A stretch of 64,000 nt of DNA from Nitrospirillum amazonense. Lineage in GTDB: Bacteria; Pseudomonadota; Alphaproteobacteria; Azospirillales; Azospirillaceae. This document shows positions 18,701 through 26,096 of this stretch, in pieces; position 1 is the stretch's first letter, and each line of letters opens with the position of its first letter. The DNA lies in assembly GCF_007828035.1 (NCBI RefSeq), contig NZ_VITV01000002.1:62001-126000 (forward strand). Direction: 5' to 3'. Position numbers and translations under genes: made by a program. The notes beneath the pieces are model-generated. The model ran no database searches. It was not told where the DNA came from and worked only from the letters and a program-made list of their open reading frames with translations.

Positions 18701-21700
18701 GTGCTGAGCGCCGCCAGATTATCCGACGCCAGGGCGGACACCTGGTCGGTCGTCAGCTGCGCGATCTGGGCGGAGGTGAATTCCCGGACGTCGGCCGTGG
18801 TCAGGGCGTTCAGCTGATCGCTGGTCAGGGACCGCAGCTGCGCGCTGGACAGCCCGATGACCTGGGTGCTGCTGAGCGCCGATAGGTTGGCGGTGCTGAG
18901 GGTCGACAGCTGGTCCGTGGTCAGGGCCGCCAGCTGCTGGGAGCCCAGCGCCCGCACGTCGGCGGTCGACAACGCGCCCAACTGGTCGCTGCTGAGCGCG
19001 CGTAACTGGGTGCTGGTGAGGCGCGTGACCTGGGCCGTCGACAGGGCGTTGAGGGCGTCGGTGCCCAGGTTGGTGAGCTGGAGAGTGCTGAGCACCCCGA
19101 TCTGGGCGGTGGACAGGGCGCGGACGTCGGCGGTGGACAGGGCGTTCAGCTGGTCGCTGTTCAGCGCCTGGACCTGGGCCGTGGTCAGGCCCGCCACCTG
19201 GCTGGTGGCCAAGCCCGCCACCTGGTCGGTGGTCAGCGCCGTCACCTGTGCCGTGGTGAGGCCCAGCATTTGAGTGCTGGACAGGCTGGACAGGCTGGCC
19301 GTGGTCAGGCCCGACAGCTGGTCGGTGGTCAGCTGCCCGATCTGGGTGGAGGTGAATTCCCGCAGATCGGCGCTGTTCAGCGCATTCAGCTGGTCGCTGC
19401 CCAGCGATCGCACCTGGGCCGACGACAGGCGGTTGATCTGCGTGCTGCTGAGGGCGGATAGGGTGGCGGTACTGAGGGTGGACAGCTGGTCGGTGGTCAG
19501 CACCCCGATCTGCGCGGTGGTTAGAGCGCGGATGTCCGCCGTGGACAGGGCGTTCAACTGATCGCTGCCCAGCGCCCGGATCTGGCCGCTAGACAGCGCG
19601 GCCACCTGCGCGGTGCTGAGCGCCGCCAGGCTGTCGGTGTTCAGGCCCGCCACCTGGTCGGTGGTCAGGGCCGCGGTCAGGGCGGTGGCCAGGACGCGCA
19701 CGTCGCCGGTGCTGAGCGCGTTGATCTGGTCGCTGTTCAGCGCCTTCAGCTGCAGGCTGGACAGGCCCGTCACCTGGTTGGTGGCCAGGGTTGCCACCTG
19801 GCTGGTGCTGAGCGCGCCCACCTGGTCGGCCGTCAGGCTCGCGATCTGGGCGGAGGTCAGGGCCGACAGGTTGGCGGTGCTGAGGCCCGCCACCTGGTCG
19901 GTGGTCAGCGCCTTCACCTGGGTGGAGGTCAGCGCCCGGGCGTCCGCGGTGTCGAAGGCGTTGATCTGGTCGCTGGATAGTGCCTTCAGCTGCGCGGTCG
20001 TCAGGCGCGCAACCTGGACGCTGGTCAGCGCCGCCACGTTCAGGGTGGTGAGGTTGGACAGCTGATCCGTGCTCAGCGCCGACAGCTGCGCGGTGGTCAG
20101 CGCCGCGATGTCGGCGGTGGTGAAGGCGTTCAGCTGGTCGCTGGTCAGGCCCCGCACCTGGGCGGAGCCGAAGCCTGCCACCTGCAGGGTGGTCAGGCCA
20201 GCCATCTGGTCGGTCGTCAGCGCCGACAGCTGGTCGGAGGTGAAGCCGTTCAGCTGGGTGGTGGTAAAGCCGGAAATGGCGCTGCCGCTCAACGCCGACA
20301 GCTGATCTGTGGTCAGCGCCCGCAGCTGGCCGGAGGTGAAGGCACGGACATCGGCGGAGGGCAGGGCGCCCAGCTGCTCCGTCGTCAGCGCCTTGATCTG
20401 GGCGGACGTCAGCTGCGCCACCTGGAGGGAGGACAGCGCCGCCACCTTGTCCGTGGTCAGGTTGCCCACCTGCTCGGTCGTCAGGCCGGCGATCTGCGCC
20501 GTGGTCAGGGCGCGGATGTCGGCGGTGCCCAGGGCGTTCAGCTGGTCGCTGCTCAGCCCCTTGATCTGGGCAGCGGCCAACTGCGTCACCTGGCTGGTGG
20601 ACAGGGCGGCAAGGCTGCCCGTTTCCAGGTTGGCCAACTGCGCCGTGGTCAGGGCCGTCAACTGGCCGGAGGTCAGGGCCCGGATGTCCGCGGTGGACAG
20701 GGAGTTCAGCTGGTCGGTGCTGAGCGCCCGGATCTGCGCCGAACTCAGGCGCGATACCTGGGACGAATCCAGGGCGGCCAAGCCATCCGCGCCCAGTGCG
20801 CGGATCTGCCCGGTGCTCAGGGCCGCCAGCTGCGCCGAGGAGAACACCTGAACCTGGCTGGAGCTGAGGGCGCCGACCTGCGCCGTCGTCAGCTGCGTCA
20901 CCTGCGTGGCGCTCAGCGCCGCCAGGCTGACGGTCGCCAGGGCGCCCATCTGATCGGTGGTCAGGGCGCCCAGCTGCTGGGCGCTGAACAGGCGCACGTC
21001 GGCCGTGGCCAGGGCGTTCAGTTGGTCGGTGCTGAGCGCCCGGATCTGCGCGGCCGACATCAGCAAGGTCTGGTTGGTGGTCAAGGCGGCCACGCCGGCG
21101 GTGCTGAGGCCGGCGAGCTGGGCGGTGGACAGCTGCAGGATCTGCGTGGCGGACAGTTCCCGAACGTCGGCGGTGGTCAGGCCGTTCAGCTGGTCCGTGG
21201 TCAGTGCCTGGACCTGGGCCTGGCTCAGCCGGGCGACCTGGGCGCTGTTCAGCGCCGACAGGTTGGCGACGCTTAGGCCCGCCACCTGTTCCGTCGTCAG
21301 GTTGGCGATTTGCGCCGTGGTCAGGGCGCGGAAATCATCGGTGCTGAGAGCGTTCAGCTGGGCGGTGTCCAGCACCCGCATTTGGGTGGCGCTCAGGCTG
21401 GCCAACTGCTGGGTGGTCAGGCCGGCCATCTGGCTGGTGGTGAAGACGTTGACCTGGGCCGCGGTCAGGCCCAGCATCTGTCCGGCGCTAAGGGCCGAGA
21501 GGTTGCGGGTGCTGAGCGCCACAATCTGGTCGGTGCTGAGCGCCGCCAGCTGTGTGCCGGAGAATTCCCGCATGTCTGCCGTGGTCAGCGCGTTCAGCTG
21601 ATCGGTGGTCAGCGCCCGGACCTGGGCGGTGGTCAACAGCGCCACCTGGCTGCTGCTGAGCGCCGACAGGTTGGCCGTGCTGAGGCCCGAAATCTGGCCG

Positions 21701-22134
21701 ACCGTCAACCCGGGCACCTGCGCCGTGCTAAGGGCCTGGATCTGGCTGGTGGACAGGGCGTTCAGCTGGCCTGTGGACAGGTAGCCCACCTGGGCGCGGC
21801 TGAAATCGCGGATGGCGGCGGTGGACAGGCCCGACAGCTGGCTGACGGTGATGGCCTCCACCTGGCTGGAGGTCAGGGCCTGCACCTGGTTGGATTTCAG
21901 CGCCTCGAGATCGGCGGGGCTGAAGGCGGCGATGTCCTCATCGCTGAACGCCTGCAGCTGCTGGGCGCTGAACACCATCTGGCTGGCCGTGAAGGCCGTG
22001 ACCTGGGTGGAGGAAAGAACAGCGATCTGGGCGGTGGTGAGGGCCGCGACGTCCTGAGTGGTCAGGGCCTGAATAGCCGCTGTCGAATAAGCCGCGATCT
22101 GCGATGGTGGTACAGTACCGATAGACGAAACCAT
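12748..22134 (-). CDS. Giant octapeptide-repeat protein (3,128 residues)
   Basis: Unrecognised protein built almost wholly of about 390 tandem octapeptides with the consensus [AG]-L-[ST]-[ST]-x-Q-[VLI]-x. Seven octads form a 56-residue unit, usually opening with SDQLN-AL-STAD[VI]R, and 31 octads (7+7+7+10) form a 248-residue unit. I saw no cysteine. Charged residues are mostly the Asp of TDQ and TAD steps and the Arg of ADVR steps. The first 150 or so residues (AFSDEDIAAFSPADLEAL) and the last 35 are more divergent caps. No signal peptide, lipobox or membrane segment is visible; a C-terminal type I secretion signal cannot be excluded, but no exporter is nearby. ATG 22134 is preceded by GGAG at 6 bases; GTG 22137 is an alternative. 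Each octad could be a capped short helix or one step of a solenoid. Confidence 0.9.
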   Translation of the reverse strand: MVSSIGTVPPSQIAAYSTAAIQALTTQDVAALTTAQIAVLSSTQVTAFTASQMVFSAQQLQAFSDEDIAAFSPADLEALKSNQVQALTSSQVEAITVSQLSGLSTAAIRDFSRAQVGYLSTGQLNALSTSQIQALSTAQVPGLTVGQISGLSTANLSALSSSQVALLTTAQVRALTTDQLNALTTADMREFSGTQLAALSTDQIVALSTRNLSALSAGQMLGLTAAQVNVFTTSQMAGLTTQQLASLSATQMRVLDTAQLNALSTDDFRALTTAQIANLTTEQVAGLSVANLSALNSAQVARLSQAQVQALTTDQLNGLTTADVRELSATQILQLSTAQLAGLSTAGVAALTTNQTLLMSAAQIRALSTDQLNALATADVRLFSAQQLGALTTDQMGALATVSLAALSATQVTQLTTAQVGALSSSQVQVFSSAQLAALSTGQIRALGADGLAALDSSQVSRLSSAQIRALSTDQLNSLSTADIRALTSGQLTALTTAQLANLETGSLAALSTSQVTQLAAAQIKGLSSDQLNALGTADIRALTTAQIAGLTTEQVGNLTTDKVAALSSLQVAQLTSAQIKALTTEQLGALPSADVRAFTSGQLRALTTDQLSALSGSAISGFTTTQLNGFTSDQLSALTTDQMAGLTTLQVAGFGSAQVRGLTSDQLNAFTTADIAALTTAQLSALSTDQLSNLTTLNVAALTSVQVARLTTAQLKALSSDQINAFDTADARALTSTQVKALTTDQVAGLSTANLSALTSAQIASLTADQVGALSTSQVATLATNQVTGLSSLQLKALNSDQINALSTGDVRVLATALTAALTTDQVAGLNTDSLAALSTAQVAALSSGQIRALGSDQLNALSTADIRALTTAQIGVLTTDQLSTLSTATLSALSSTQINRLSSAQVRSLGSDQLNALNSADLREFTSTQIGQLTTDQLSGLTTASLSSLSSTQMLGLTTAQVTALTTDQVAGLATSQVAGLTTAQVQALNSDQLNALSTADVRALSTAQIGVLSTLQLTNLGTDALNALSTAQVTRLTSTQLRALSSDQLGALSTADVRALGSQQLAALTTDQLSTLSTANLSALSSTQVIGLSSAQLRSLTSDQLNALTTADVREFTSAQIAQLTTDQVSALASDNLAALSTSQVAGLSSAQLRSLTSDQLNALGSADIREFSSAQLATLTTDQISTLGTATVAALSTTQLAGLGTAQVGSLTTDQVGALTTLQVSKLSTAQFRALSSDQLNALNSADVRILTTAQVGALTSDQLLSFSSDTIAALSTAQVASLSAGILNALTSDQLNALSTADIRALTTAQVAALSTGQLSTLSTDNTAALTTAQVAKLSTTQVGALTSDQLNALSTADVRTLSSAQLRAVGTDQIAALNSTNLSALGSAQVTGLSSTQIRALTSDQLNTLTTADIREFSSAQVAQLTTDQVSALATTNLSALTTQQLAGLGTDQLVTLTSDQVVGLTTQQVAGLSTGQVRSLTTDQLSAFSTADVRALTTAQLAVLSSDQFAALGTAAATVLTTAQVAQLTTAQVRALTSDQLNALSTADIRALTTAQVAVLTTDQLSTLSATNLSALSSTQVGKLSSAQVQSLTSDQLNTLTTADLREFTSAQLGVLTSDQVSNLSSTNLSALTSNQVVGFTSAQVQALTTDQLNGLSSADIREFTSAQVGVLTTDQLAGLSTAVVTALSTTQLAGLTTAQLGAVTSDQVAVLSTLQVANLATAQVRALTSDQLGALNSADVRALTSGQLAALSTDQIITLGTGTVAALSTLQVTRLSTTQVQALTSDQLNALSTADVRALTSAQVAALTTNQLSTLGSDNLSALGSAQINKLSSSQIQALGSDQLNALTTADIREFTSAQLSALTTDQLANLSSDNLSALASTQVVGLTSAQVRVLTTDQLGALTSADMREFTSTQVQALTTLQIAGLSTAAVSALTTTELGGLTSSQLAALTTDQVASLSTLQVSKLSTDQIQALNSDQLNALTPTDVRALTTAQLLALTTRRVSALGSDTVAALSTMQVGKLSTDQVQALNSDQLNALSTADVRALTSTQVAVLTTDQLSTLRSTNLSALGSAQVNKLSSAQVRALTTDQLDALTTADIREFTSAQLSAFTTDQLSNLTSDNLGALASNQIVGLTSAQLQAISSDQLNTLSTADMREFTSAQVSALSTDQLAGLSTTNFAALSTTQLAGLTGAQITALTTDQTRALSTLQVAKLSTGQTQALTSDQLNTLNSADVRALTTAQLAALTTDQLSNLGTDAVAALSSAQVSRLSTDQIQILNSDQLNALTTLDVRNLTTAQVAVLSTAQLSALGSDNLSALSSAQVSRLSSDQLRALTSDQLNTLTTADIREFTSAQLATLTTSQLTALNTGNFAALTTTQLGGLASDQVAALTTDQTGALSTLQVAKLTTTQVQALTSDQLNTLNSADVRALTTAQLGALSTDQLSGLGSDTVAALTTQQVAKLTTDQVRVLNTDQLNAFNTADIRALTTAQLQALSTSQLSSLNTDGTAALTSAQVAKLTTDQVAALTTNQLNALNTADIRALTTAQVAALTTAQLAALSTANASALTSAQVSKLGTDQVRALTSDQLNALSTIDIRTLTTTQVAALTTAQLATLGTTNLAALSTAQLGVLTTDEVQALTTDQLPGLTTQQVAGLSTAQLQALGSDQLNALTTTEVRALNSLQVAALTTAQVSTLSTDSVAALTTAQVIRLTTDQVRALTTDQLNALTTADVRSLTTAQITVLRTAQLSALNSDSVAALSTAQVAKLSTDQVGALTTGQLNALTTADVRVLSTAQLNSLSTDQVVALDTLHVAALTSAQVSQLGTGQIHVLTSDQLVALPTADIRSLTSAQIGALTTDQLANLGTANLAAFTTGQLAGLTSDQLNALTTDQLGALTTAQVTGLSTTQIQTLTTAQLNALATADVRVLTTAQVTALTTDQLLALNSDSVAALTSAQVSKLTSDQVQVLNSDQLNALPSADLRALTTAQIRVLSTAQLDGLTTDQVQRLSTTQVAALATSQVAGLTTGNLSALTSDQVQRLSTAQLQALTTAQVHALTTDDVREFSTSQVAALTTAQAHALTTDQLSTMGQRLALAVTGAQVAAFSSDQVNAWMNSILGTSG
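13411..20179 (-). repeat. Third-order DNA repeat inside the giant gene (744-bp period)
   Basis: An equivalent octad (on the + strand starting CACCTG) recurs at 13411, 14155, 14899, 15475, 16219, 16963, 17707, 18451, 19195, 19771 and 20179. Seven of the ten spacings are exactly 744 bp (31 octads of 24 bp), two are 576 bp and one is 408 bp. The short ones differ from 744 by exactly one or two 168-bp blocks (7 octads), so whole 56-residue units have been lost or gained. Confidence 0.9.
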
Positions 22135-22688
22135 CACCCTCTCCGATCACATCTCTTTGAGATGTTTAACACTCGGCACCACCACGCCCCTTCTGGGCGC
22201 ACCCACAGCCACGTGGGTCTTCAACCCCCCCGCCGCGCCCCTTATGGGAACAGCGGAAGTACTTTGTGTCCCAGGAGGGCCGCCCCGTTCTGGAGCCGCC
22301 GGCACCCGGGGGTGCGCGAGTATTGATCCGACGCCGACTTATCCAACCTGGATATACGGAGCCACTTTAATTTGGATAAAACTTAACCTCAAGGCTAGTT
22401 TCGTAGACAACCCGGAAGAACAGGATGGGCCGCCACTTGGCTGTGCTGGCCGCCCTCCGGCATGGGCGTTCGATTCACGACAGGTTAATGTGTCACGGCT
22501 TTTGAGGCGCCGGTGTAATACCCGGCCGTTGACTGCCGGTTGATTTCCGGGGCCCAGCCCGCCCGCTCGCCCGCCAGCGCCCCCAGAAAAAGCGTAACCG
22601 GCCGAAGGTTGAAGAACCGTGGCGCGTCGGATATTCCATCAAGAATAAGCATCGCATGGATGTACATCTATTGAGGGGGGTCTGGTAG
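22135..22688. other. 554-bp divergent regulatory region
   Basis: Lies between the divergent giant repeat gene and the MCP-PilZ gene. It contains a relatively AT-rich patch about 22335-22405 with an inverted repeat (separate entry), and the ribosome-binding site GAGGGGGG before the chemoreceptor start. No credible gene was found. Confidence 0.6.
22339..22379. promoter_or_regulatory. Inverted repeat TTATCCAA / TTGGATAA
   Basis: Perfect 8-bp arms at 22339-22346 and 22372-22379 separated by 25 bases in an AT-rich patch about 200 bp upstream of the giant gene. Could be an operator or an RNA stem. Confidence 0.4.
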
Positions 22689-24686
22689 ATGGGCTGGTTC
22701 AATGACCGGACGATCAATCAGCGGCTTTGGGTTCTGGTGGGCGTCGCCGTGCTGGCGGCACTGGTCTACATCGGCCTTGGCGTGGCGCAGCAACGCACGC
22801 AGCTTTACGGGGATCGCCGCGACATGGCGCAGGACGCGGTGGGGGCCGCGCAGACCATCGTCGAGGCCTATATCCAGAAGGAAAAGCAGGGCGCCCTGCC
22901 CAGGGCCGACGCCCAGGCGGCGGCGCTGGCGGCCCTCAGGGCCGTGCGCTTCGCCGGTGAATACGTCTTCGTGAACGACACCAAGGGTGTCCTGGTCATG
23001 AACCCGAGCCGTCCGGATCTGGAGGGCAAGGACATGACCGACTTCAAGGACCCAGCCGGGACCTATATGTTCCGCGACTTCGTCGCCATGGCGACGGGGC
23101 CGCAGGGCCACGGCTTCGTGCCCTACAAGTGGCCGCGCCCGGGGCAGACGGAACCGGTGGACAAGCTGTCCTATGTGACCCTGGTCCCGGCCTGGGGCTG
23201 GGTCCTGGGTTCCGGCGTCTATCTGGACGATGTGCAGGCGCAAGGCCGGGCCTTGGTGGTGGGCGGCGTGGTGGAGGGCGTCATCGCCCTGCTGCTGGTG
23301 GGATCGCTGTCCTTCGTCATCGCCCGCAGCCTGTCGCGCAGCCTGGGTGAGCTGACGGGCGACATGCGCCGCCTGGCCCAGGGCGACCTCACCTTCACCA
23401 TCACGGGCACCGACGCGCCCAACGAGCTGGGGGAAATGGCCCGCGCGCTGCAGGTCTTCCGCGACAACGCCTTGGCCAACCGCCGGCTGGAGGAGGAGCA
23501 GGCGGCGGCGCGGGAGGCGCAGCAGCGCCGGCATGACGCGCTGGAGGTCCTGGTGCGTGACTTCAAGGCCATGGTGGCGGGCAAGCTGCGCTCGGTCGCT
23601 GCCGCCGCGACAGAGCTGGAGGCGACGTCCGGCGGCCTGCGCGAACAGGCGGAGATCACCAGCGGCCTGGCGGTGACCGTGGCCACCGGCGCCACCGCCG
23701 CCAACCAGAACGCCCAGACCGTGGCCGCCGCGACGGAGGAGCTGACGGTTTCCAGTTCGGAAATCGGCCGCCAGGTGGAGTTCACCGCCGCCACTACTGC
23801 CCGCGCGGTGGAGGAGGCGCGCAAGGCCAGCACCGTGATGGCGGAGCTGTCGGAGGTGGCGGCCGGCGTGCAGACGGTGGTGCAGCTGATCAACGACATC
23901 GCCGGCCAGACCAACCTGCTGGCCCTGAACGCCACCATCGAGGCAGCGCGGGCGGGTGAGGCCGGCAAGGGCTTCGCCGTGGTCGCGCATGAGGTCAAGT
24001 CGCTGGCGGGCCAGACGGCCAAGGCGACGGAGGACATCGCCAGCCGCGCCATGGCGGTGCAGACGGCCGCCGCCGACGCCGTGTCCATCATCACCTACAT
24101 CACCGACGTCATCGAGCAGATGGGCGGCAACTCCGCCACCATCGCCTCGGCCGTCACCGAGCAGGGGGCGGCCACCACCGAGATCAGCCGCAACGTGCAG
24201 GAGGCGGCGGCCCGCACGGCGGAGGTGGCGGGCAACATGAACACGGTGGAGGAAAGTGCCCAGTTCACGCTCAGTGCCTCCAGCCAGTTGCACGCCGCGG
24301 CGGGAGAGTTGTCCAGCCAGGCGGAACAGCTGCAGATGGAGGTGGAGGAGTTCCTGGGCGCCATGGAGCGGGCGGGCGACCGCCGGCAGTTTGAGCGCGT
24401 CCCGGCGGATCTGCCCATCACCGTGCAATGCATGGCCACGGGTAAGCCGGGTCCCATCTACCCAGGCCGCACCATCGACCTGTCGGCCGCCGGTCTGGCG
24501 GCCCGCATCGGCCAGATGGCCAACAAGCCGGGCGACGACCTGCTGGTGGGCGGTCTGGGCGACCACGCCATTCCCGGCCGTGTGGCCAGCATCGTGGACG
24601 GCGTCGTGCGCATCCAGTTCCGCATGAACGAGGACAGCATGACCATGATGCAGCAGGCCCTGAAGAAGGCCGGCGTGACGCTTTGA
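22689..24686 (+). CDS. Methyl-accepting chemotaxis protein with C-terminal PilZ domain
   Basis: 665-residue chemoreceptor that should combine ligand sensing with cyclic di-GMP binding. Order: TM1 about 13-32, single Cache domain about 35-185 ([13 protein letters not shown]), TM2 about 190-213, HAMP to about 268, MA domain with tip [20 protein letters not shown] near residue 400-420, then PilZ from about 565 to 650. The PilZ motifs are intact: RQFER (RxxxR) and DLSAAG (DxSxxG). This MCP-PilZ layout is known from Azospirillum brasilense Tlp1, where cyclic di-GMP tunes taxis. GAGGGGGG precedes the ATG. An 11-bp direct repeat (GACGCTTTGAC) straddles the stop. Confidence 0.95.
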   Translation: MGWFNDRTINQRLWVLVGVAVLAALVYIGLGVAQQRTQLYGDRRDMAQDAVGAAQTIVEAYIQKEKQGALPRADAQAAALAALRAVRFAGEYVFVNDTKGVLVMNPSRPDLEGKDMTDFKDPAGTYMFRDFVAMATGPQGHGFVPYKWPRPGQTEPVDKLSYVTLVPAWGWVLGSGVYLDDVQAQGRALVVGGVVEGVIALLLVGSLSFVIARSLSRSLGELTGDMRRLAQGDLTFTITGTDAPNELGEMARALQVFRDNALANRRLEEEQAAAREAQQRRHDALEVLVRDFKAMVAGKLRSVAAAATELEATSGGLREQAEITSGLAVTVATGATAANQNAQTVAAATEELTVSSSEIGRQVEFTAATTARAVEEARKASTVMAELSEVAAGVQTVVQLINDIAGQTNLLALNATIEAARAGEAGKGFAVVAHEVKSLAGQTAKATEDIASRAMAVQTAAADAVSIITYITDVIEQMGGNSATIASAVTEQGAATTEISRNVQEAAARTAEVAGNMNTVEESAQFTLSASSQLHAAAGELSSQAEQLQMEVEEFLGAMERAGDRRQFERVPADLPITVQCMATGKPGPIYPGRTIDLSAAGLAARIGQMANKPGDDLLVGGLGDHAIPGRVASIVDGVVRIQFRMNEDSMTMMQQALKKAGVTL

Positions 24687-24841
24687 CGACGCTTTGACTA
24701 GGTGGGGCGGACAATAACGCATGGCTGAGGGGACGAGGTGGCCTTAGCCATGCGTCCCCCTTGGTTGCAGTATCGGGCCCGATTGATTATGTGGCCTCAC
24801 AACCACCATCCCATCCGTCCGCATCCAGGAGATCACATCCC

Positions 24842-25885
24842 ATGTCCACCGCCCTGCGCGTCGCCATCCTCGGTGCCTCCGGTTACACCGGCGCCGAACT
24901 GGTCCGCCTGCTGGTCCGTCATCCCGACGTCCGCCTGGTGGCCCTGACGGCGGAGCGACAGGCCGGCAAGCCCCTGGCCGAGGTCTTCCCGCACCTGGGC
25001 GGATATGATCTGCCGGACCTGGTGAAGATCGACCAGGTGGACTGGGACGGCGTCGATTTCGTCTTCTGCGCCCTGCCGCACGGCACGACGCAGGAGGTCA
25101 TCGCCAGCCTGCCGCCGCGGTTGAAGGTGGTGGATCTGTCCGCCGACTTCCGCCTGCACGATGTCGACACCTACGCCACCTGGTACGGCCACGCCCACAA
25201 GGCGCCGGAGCTGCAGGCCGAGGCCGTCTACGGCCTGGTGGAGGCCAACCGCGCGGCGGTGAAGGCCGCCCGCCTGGTGGCCAACCCCGGCTGCTACCCG
25301 ACGGCGTCGCAGCTGCCGCTGCTGCCGCTGCTGCGCCAGGGCCTGATCCAGGCCGATGACATCATCATCGATGCCAAGTCGGGCGTGTCCGGCGCCGGCC
25401 GTGACGCCAAGCAGGCCAACCTGTATGGCGAGGTGGCGGAGGGCGTGCACGCCTATGGCGTCGCCGGCCACCGCCATGCGCCGGAGATTGAGCAGGGTGT
25501 CAGCGAGGCCGTCGGCAGGCCGGTGGTGCTGAACTTCACGCCCCACCTGATGCCCATGAGCCGCGGCATCCATGCCAGCATCTATGTGAAGCTGGCGCCG
25601 GGCAAGACGGCCGATGACCTGCGCGCCGCCCTGGTGGACGCCTATAAGGGCGAAACCTTCATGCGCGTGCTGCCCGCCGGCGTGGCGCCGCAGACCCGCC
25701 ACGTGAAGGGCAGCAACCACTGCCTGATCGGCGTCTTCCCCGACCGCGTGCCGGGCCGCGCCATTCTGCTGTCGGTCATCGACAATCTGGTGAAGGGCGC
25801 CTCGGGCCAGGCCATCCAGAACATGAACCTGATGATGGGCTATCCCGAGGATCGCGGCCTGGAGCAGGCGCCCCTGTTTCCGTGA
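24842..25885 (+). CDS. argC: N-acetyl-gamma-glutamyl-phosphate reductase
   Basis: Third step of arginine (ornithine) synthesis: NADPH-dependent reduction of N-acetylglutamyl phosphate to the semialdehyde, in the cytoplasm. 347 residues, the long ArgC type. N-terminal nucleotide-binding motif GASGYTGAEL at 11-20 and active-site Cys151 in NPGCYPTASQ. The start at MSTALRV was chosen because AGGAGA lies just upstream. No other arg genes adjoin it; the next gene downstream is a gamma-carbonic anhydrase. Confidence 0.97.
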   Translation: MSTALRVAILGASGYTGAELVRLLVRHPDVRLVALTAERQAGKPLAEVFPHLGGYDLPDLVKIDQVDWDGVDFVFCALPHGTTQEVIASLPPRLKVVDLSADFRLHDVDTYATWYGHAHKAPELQAEAVYGLVEANRAAVKAARLVANPGCYPTASQLPLLPLLRQGLIQADDIIIDAKSGVSGAGRDAKQANLYGEVAEGVHAYGVAGHRHAPEIEQGVSEAVGRPVVLNFTPHLMPMSRGIHASIYVKLAPGKTADDLRAALVDAYKGETFMRVLPAGVAPQTRHVKGSNHCLIGVFPDRVPGRAILLSVIDNLVKGASGQAIQNMNLMMGYPEDRGLEQAPLFP

Positions 25886-25968
25886 TTGGGTTCCCGTGAT
25901 CGGGAAGCCGCCTTATGTATGGGGCCCGGGTGTCAAGCGCGGGCCTCTTTCCCTTGCGCAACACCAAG

Positions 25969-25991
25969 ACCATCATGCGTCGCATGATGGT
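25969..25991. promoter_or_regulatory. Perfect 23-bp palindrome between argC and the gamma-carbonic anhydrase gene
   Basis: ACCATCATGCG and CGCATGATGGT flank a single T. It is 83 bp after the argC stop and about 105 bp before the next start. No T-run follows, so an operator for a dimeric regulator is as likely as a terminator. Confidence 0.55.
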
Positions 25992-26096
25992 TAGGATGCG
26001 ACTGCGTCCGCCGGAGATTGCCGGGGAGCGTAGCGGACCGGAAATTGAGGAAGCCAAGGCCACGGGTGTGGCCGCCCGGCGCATGAGGGAGAAAAA

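Noticed and set aside
13000-22057. Many long plus-strand open frames antisense to the giant gene
   Set aside because: The 24-bp repeat lacks stop codons in several frames, so long shadows arise automatically. Their translations are repetitive Trp/Ser/Val/Arg or Gly/Gln/His-rich strings with no independent features.
12748-22134. RTX calcium-binding or adhesin repeats in the giant protein
   Set aside because: RTX repeats are nine residues and rich in Gly and Asp (GGxGxDxUx). These octads have a different period and almost no Gly-Gly or Asp-x-Asp.
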